Source: Candidatus Pacearchaeota archaeon RBG_13_36_9
GTDB lineage: Archaea > Nanobdellota > Nanobdellia > Pacearchaeales > GW2011-AR1
NCBI GenBank assembly: GCA_001786395.1
Contig: MFWN01000027.1
Location: 173-5,585, forward strand
Reading direction: 5' to 3'
Length of the DNA stretch: 5,413 nt
Numbering within the stretch: position 1 is the first letter of the stretch; the number at the start of each line of letters is the position of its first letter. Below are positions 3,496-5,413 of the stretch, in pieces. Position numbers and translations under genes: made by a program. Under the pieces are notes generated by a model, which saw only the letters and a list, made by a program, of their open reading frames with translations, searched no databases and was not told the origin of the DNA.

Positions 3496-4512
3496 ATGAT
3501 GATACAAATTGACGGCTCATTCCTGGAAGGAGGCGGACAAATTCTTAGAACTTCTCTCTCACTTTCTGCACTGACTGGGAAGCCCTTCAAAATAGAAAAC
3601 ATAAGGAAAAACAGAAATAATCCTGGATTAGCAGTACAGCACTTAGAAGCCATAAGAGCTATAGCCGCAATAACCAATACTAAAACAGACGCAAAAAAAG
3701 GAGATATAACAATAGAATTCTCTCCAAAAGAAAGGATAAAAAAAGAGGAGATAAATATAGAGATACCAACTGCTGGCTCCGCTTCTCTTATTATATCAAC
3801 AATTCTGCCGATAGCTTACAAGATAAAAAAAGACTTGAAAATAAGAATCCACGGAGGAGGAACATGGAACAAATGGGCCCCATCGGTTATTTACCTGCAA
3901 AAAGTACTTCTGCCACTGCTGAAAAAAGCAGGTTTCAAGGGGGAAATTGAAATCAAGCGCGATGGATTTGTGCCAAGAGGAGGTGCAATTCTTGAAATAA
4001 TATTACATCCCTGGAAAAACCCCCCGCCTTTATTTCTGGAGCAATCCAATATATCAGGGGTTTTCATTGAGTCTGTTTCTTCTGTCTCGCTGGAAAAAGC
4101 AAGAGTAGCAGAAAGGCAAATAGAAGCAGCAGAATCTATCTTAAAACCGCTGAAACTGGAAATAGAAAAAACAGCGAAATATGTCGAAGCCTACGGCTTC
4201 GGAAGCGGGATATTAATTTGCTCTTCCCCAACAATCTTAGGGAGGGATATCCCAGGAGAGCGTGGCATTACAGCTGAAAAAATAGGAAAACAAGCAGCCA
4301 TGGACTTCCTAAGCGAAGTGCAAAGCAAGGCAGCAGTAGACTCTTACGCTGCCGACCAATTAATGATTTATCTTGCATTAGCAGGGGGGAAAATAAAAAC
4401 CTCTTTTATCTCAGACCATGCAAAAACAAACGCATACACAATTGAAAAATTCCTGCCAGTAAAATTCAGCCTGGATGAAAAGGAAAAGACTATTGAGTGC
4501 AAGAAAATTTAA
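3496..4512 (+). CDS. rtcA: RNA 3'-terminal phosphate cyclase
   Basis: A 338-residue enzyme that converts RNA 3'-phosphate to 2',3'-cyclic phosphate via AMP transfer from ATP to an active-site histidine. Visible family segments are IDGSFLEGGGQILRTSLSLSAL (split near residue 14) at 5-26, NPGLAVQHLEA at 42-52, GSASLIISTILP at 94-105, GGGTWNKWAPS at 120-130, FVPRGGA at 158-164, and GERGITAEKIG at 254-264. DQL at 287-289 and SDHAKTNAYTIEKFL at 306-320 carry the likely adenylated His308. Length is normal and the gene looks intact. The protein begins with two methionines; promoter spacing slightly favours the second (3499). An intron-containing tRNA gene follows 46 nt after the stop, but they have separate promoters, so a functional link is only suggestive. 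Confidence 0.96.
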   Translation: MMIQIDGSFLEGGGQILRTSLSLSALTGKPFKIENIRKNRNNPGLAVQHLEAIRAIAAITNTKTDAKKGDITIEFSPKERIKKEEINIEIPTAGSASLIISTILPIAYKIKKDLKIRIHGGGTWNKWAPSVIYLQKVLLPLLKKAGFKGEIEIKRDGFVPRGGAILEIILHPWKNPPPLFLEQSNISGVFIESVSSVSLEKARVAERQIEAAESILKPLKLEIEKTAKYVEAYGFGSGILICSSPTILGRDIPGERGITAEKIGKQAAMDFLSEVQSKAAVDSYAADQLMIYLALAGGKIKTSFISDHAKTNAYTIEKFLPVKFSLDEKEKTIECKKI

Positions 4513-4527
4513 GAGCTCGGTGTAAGG

Positions 4528-4535
4528 TTTTTAAA
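4528..4535 (+). promoter_or_regulatory. TATA box of tRNA-Trp
   Basis: TTTTTAAA within GGTTTTTAAACC, 31 nt before the first base of the tRNA, so transcription would begin at or within a few nucleotides of the mature 5' end. Confidence 0.6.
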
Positions 4536-4558
4536 CCTCTTTTATCTTGTTTTATTAA

Positions 4559-4642
4559 GGGACTGTAGGATAATGGTAGTCCGAGCGGCTCCAGCATTTA
4601 CGAAGAAACCGCTAAGAGGGGGTTCGATTCCCTCCTGTCCCA
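4559..4642 (+). tRNA. trnW: tRNA-Trp (CCA anticodon) with a 13-nt intron
   Basis: Acceptor stem 4559-4565 pairs with 4635-4641 with one U-U mismatch (6:67); the discriminator is A4642. D arm: 4568-4571 with 4579-4582 and a loop containing GG. Anticodon stem: AGCGG (4584-4588) with CCGCT (4609-4613). T arm: 4618-4622 with 4630-4634 (one G-U) around TTCGATT. Between the anticodon-stem strands are 20 nt instead of 7; removing 4595-4607 leaves loop CT-CCA-GA with anticodon CCA, which reads UGG. G1-C72, G2-C71 and A73 agree with archaeal Trp identity. The mature length would be 71 nt, with a 4-nt variable loop. The 3' CCA is not encoded. A long-variable-arm Ser/Leu tRNA is excluded by the short variable loop. 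Confidence 0.9.
4595..4607 (+). other. 13-nt tRNA intron at position 37/38 with a minimal bulge-helix-bulge
   Basis: A relaxed splice motif can be drawn. CTCC (4589-4592) faces GAAG (4602-4605) with three of four pairs formed (4591-4603 is C-A). The 5' bulge AGC (4593-4595) is cut after G4594 and the 3' bulge AAA (4606-4608) after A4607. The intron has no inner helix, only the loop ATTTAC (4596-4601). The cuts fall exactly at canonical 37/38 and restore a 7-nt anticodon loop. It would be removed by the archaeal splicing endonuclease; the minimal motif suggests an enzyme tolerant of relaxed sites. Confidence 0.75.
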
Positions 4643-4647
4643 TTTTT
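4643..4647 (+). terminator. T5 terminator after tRNA-Trp
   Basis: A run of five T immediately after the discriminator base, followed by AAC. Short T runs suffice to terminate many archaeal tRNA genes. Confidence 0.45.
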
Positions 4648-4684
4648 AACAGAGGGGCCTATTACCGCAGCCAAGAAGCATAAG

Positions 4685-4692
4685 TTTAAATT
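4685..4692 (+). promoter_or_regulatory. TATA box of the zinc-ribbon nuclease gene
   Basis: TTTAAATT, with its first T 29 nt before the ATG at 4714 but only 20 nt before the upstream ATG at 4705. The spacing used elsewhere in the window therefore selects 4714. No Shine-Dalgarno is present before either. Confidence 0.55.
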
Positions 4693-4713
4693 AAGGTATT
4701 TCTTATGGATTTT

Positions 4714-5307
4714 ATGACTTGTCAAGTATGTGGGGCAAAATCTGGATTCTTTCCATTATGCAAGGAGTGTAATTCTTTGAAGGAACAAGGGAAGGTTACT
4801 AAATGCCAAGAGTGTGGGATTTGGAAAAAAGATGAAAAGGGCAATAAACCCTTATGTTATGAATGTTGGTTAAAGAAGGACAAAGAGGAAAAGAAGAAAT
4901 CTAAAGATTATAAACCTTCAAAATTTGAACAAGAAGATACTAGTTTTAGAAATAAATTTCCAGCCGAGATTAGATGTGAAGACGGGCATAAGGTAAGGTC
5001 AAAATCCGAGAAGATTATAGATGATTGGCTATACAATCATAAAATTGCACATGCTTATGAACGGAAGGTTCCAATTGAAGAAGAAGTGTATTGTGATTTC
5101 TTTTTGCCATATGATAAGAAAGTATGGATAGAATTTTGGGGATTAGATGACGAAAAATATCTTGCGAGAAAAGAACTTAAAAAGAAATTCTATACACAAA
5201 ACAATAAAATTTTGATTGAAATTACAGAAAAAGACATAGAAATATTAGATGATATCCTTCCGAAAAAGTTAATGCCATTTTTGCCTAAAGATTTTAATTT
5301 CGATTAA
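4714..5307 (+). CDS. Zinc-ribbon protein with C-terminal PD-(D/E)XK-type nuclease domain
   Basis: A 197-residue protein (200 if started at the ATG at 4705). Two N-terminal zinc ribbons are visible: Cys3/6 with Cys16/19 (CQVC and CKEC) and Cys31/34 with Cys48/51 (CQEC and CYEC). A charged Lys/Glu linker at about 54-70 follows. The C-terminal domain has the order of a restriction-endonuclease fold: Glu99 in VRSKSEKIIDDWL, Asp128 in YCDFFLPYDKK, and Glu140 in WIEFWGLDDEKY. The canonical lysine two residues after Glu140 is a Trp; a later lysine (about 156, in KELKKKFY) may replace it, as in nuclease domains attached to some UvrD-like helicases. It is likely a DNA nuclease; target and role are unknown. 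No methylase or helicase is adjacent, so a restriction system is not supported. It has its own promoter. Confidence 0.78.
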   Translation: MTCQVCGAKSGFFPLCKECNSLKEQGKVTKCQECGIWKKDEKGNKPLCYECWLKKDKEEKKKSKDYKPSKFEQEDTSFRNKFPAEIRCEDGHKVRSKSEKIIDDWLYNHKIAHAYERKVPIEEEVYCDFFLPYDKKVWIEFWGLDDEKYLARKELKKKFYTQNNKILIEITEKDIEILDDILPKKLMPFLPKDFNFD

Positions 5308-5312
5308 ATAAA

Positions 5313-5332
5313 AAAGTGCAAATTAACACTTT
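5313..5332 (+). terminator. Hairpin after the nuclease gene
   Basis: AAAGTG (5313-5318) is the exact complement of CACTTT (5327-5332), with an 8-nt loop, starting 5 nt after the stop codon. T-rich sequence with a T4 follows. It is a plausible weak terminator or mRNA 3' end. Confidence 0.4.
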
Positions 5333-5366
5333 CTTCAATTTTCCTCCATTCGAGTTTGGGACAGGA

Positions 5367-5413
5367 TTAAGACCTAGTCTTTAATTTTTTTAATAAGCTT
5401 TCTGCAGTACCCA
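5367..5413 (-). CDS. Possible C-terminal tail of a gene entering from the right edge
   Basis: One minus-strand frame is open from the edge to TAA at 5367-5369 and reads GTAESLLKKLKTRS, an amphipathic, plausible protein end. The other two frames stop sooner. Only 14 residues are visible, so no function can be given and chance is possible. If real, it converges on the nuclease gene. Confidence 0.27.
   Translation of the reverse strand, partial: GTAESLLKKLKTRS
5369..5391 (+). terminator. Hairpin plus T7 run
   Basis: AAGAC (5369-5373) pairs with GTCTT (5377-5381) around CTA, followed by TAA and a T7 run at 5385-5391. It is a good plus-strand terminator for the nuclease gene. The T7 would also be lysine codons of the possible minus-strand gene tail. 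Confidence 0.5.

Noticed and set aside
4559..4642. Ser or Leu tRNA with a long variable arm
   Set aside because: The extra nucleotides lie inside the anticodon loop, between perfectly paired AGCGG and CCGCT. The variable loop is only 4 nt.
4714..5307. Restriction-modification system
   Set aside because: A nuclease-like domain is present, but no methyltransferase or specificity gene is in the window.

Overview
The window looks like an AT-rich archaeal chromosome segment, probably from a small-genome (DPANN-like) lineage; the phylum cannot be fixed from this sequence. The archaeal evidence is strong. There is an rpo7-spt4-rps24e-rps27ae cluster with a PIN-domain gene close upstream, TATA boxes at a fixed distance from start codons, mostly leaderless genes, and a tRNA-Trp whose anticodon loop is interrupted by a short intron at the canonical archaeal site. 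The adenylate kinase is of the bacterial long, zinc-LID type, which is less usual in archaea.

Layout. Positions 13-1407 (minus strand) hold the information-processing operon, transcribed rpo7 > spt4 > rps24e > rps27ae, with gaps of 2-17 nt and a promoter at 1448-1455. Positions 1469-1809 (minus) hold two unrecognised small reading frames in different frames, separated by a 14-nt-period direct repeat; they look like one 108-codon gene broken by that repeat. Positions 1849-2226 (minus) encode a PIN-domain protein, divergent from adk (2277-2894, plus). Both genes appear to share one palindromic TATA box placed exactly midway between their ATGs. Positions 2955-3155 (minus) encode a 66-residue, nearly pure Glu/Ser repeat protein with its own promoter, strong Shine-Dalgarno and T-rich terminator. 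Positions 3156-3495 have no gene but contain a dense set of inverted repeats, including a clean three-way-junction fold. Positions 3496-4512 (plus) encode an RNA 3'-terminal phosphate cyclase. Next come tRNA-Trp (4559-4642, 13-nt intron) and a zinc-ribbon plus PD-(D/E)XK-type nuclease gene (about 4714-5307). A possible C-terminal tail of a convergent minus-strand gene enters at the right edge.

How the genes fit together. The left half is transcription and translation machinery (the Rpo4/7 stalk subunit, the Spt5 partner Spt4, two small-subunit ribosomal proteins). The right half is weighted to RNA end-processing and nucleic-acid cleavage. The main candidates for something undescribed are the 3282-3449 structured element, the Glu/Ser repeat gene whose DNA is also open in a Lys/Ala/Arg frame, the broken two-part small gene, and the zinc-ribbon nuclease. 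A recurring TATA-to-ATG spacing of 28-29 nt also serves as a ruler for choosing start codons.
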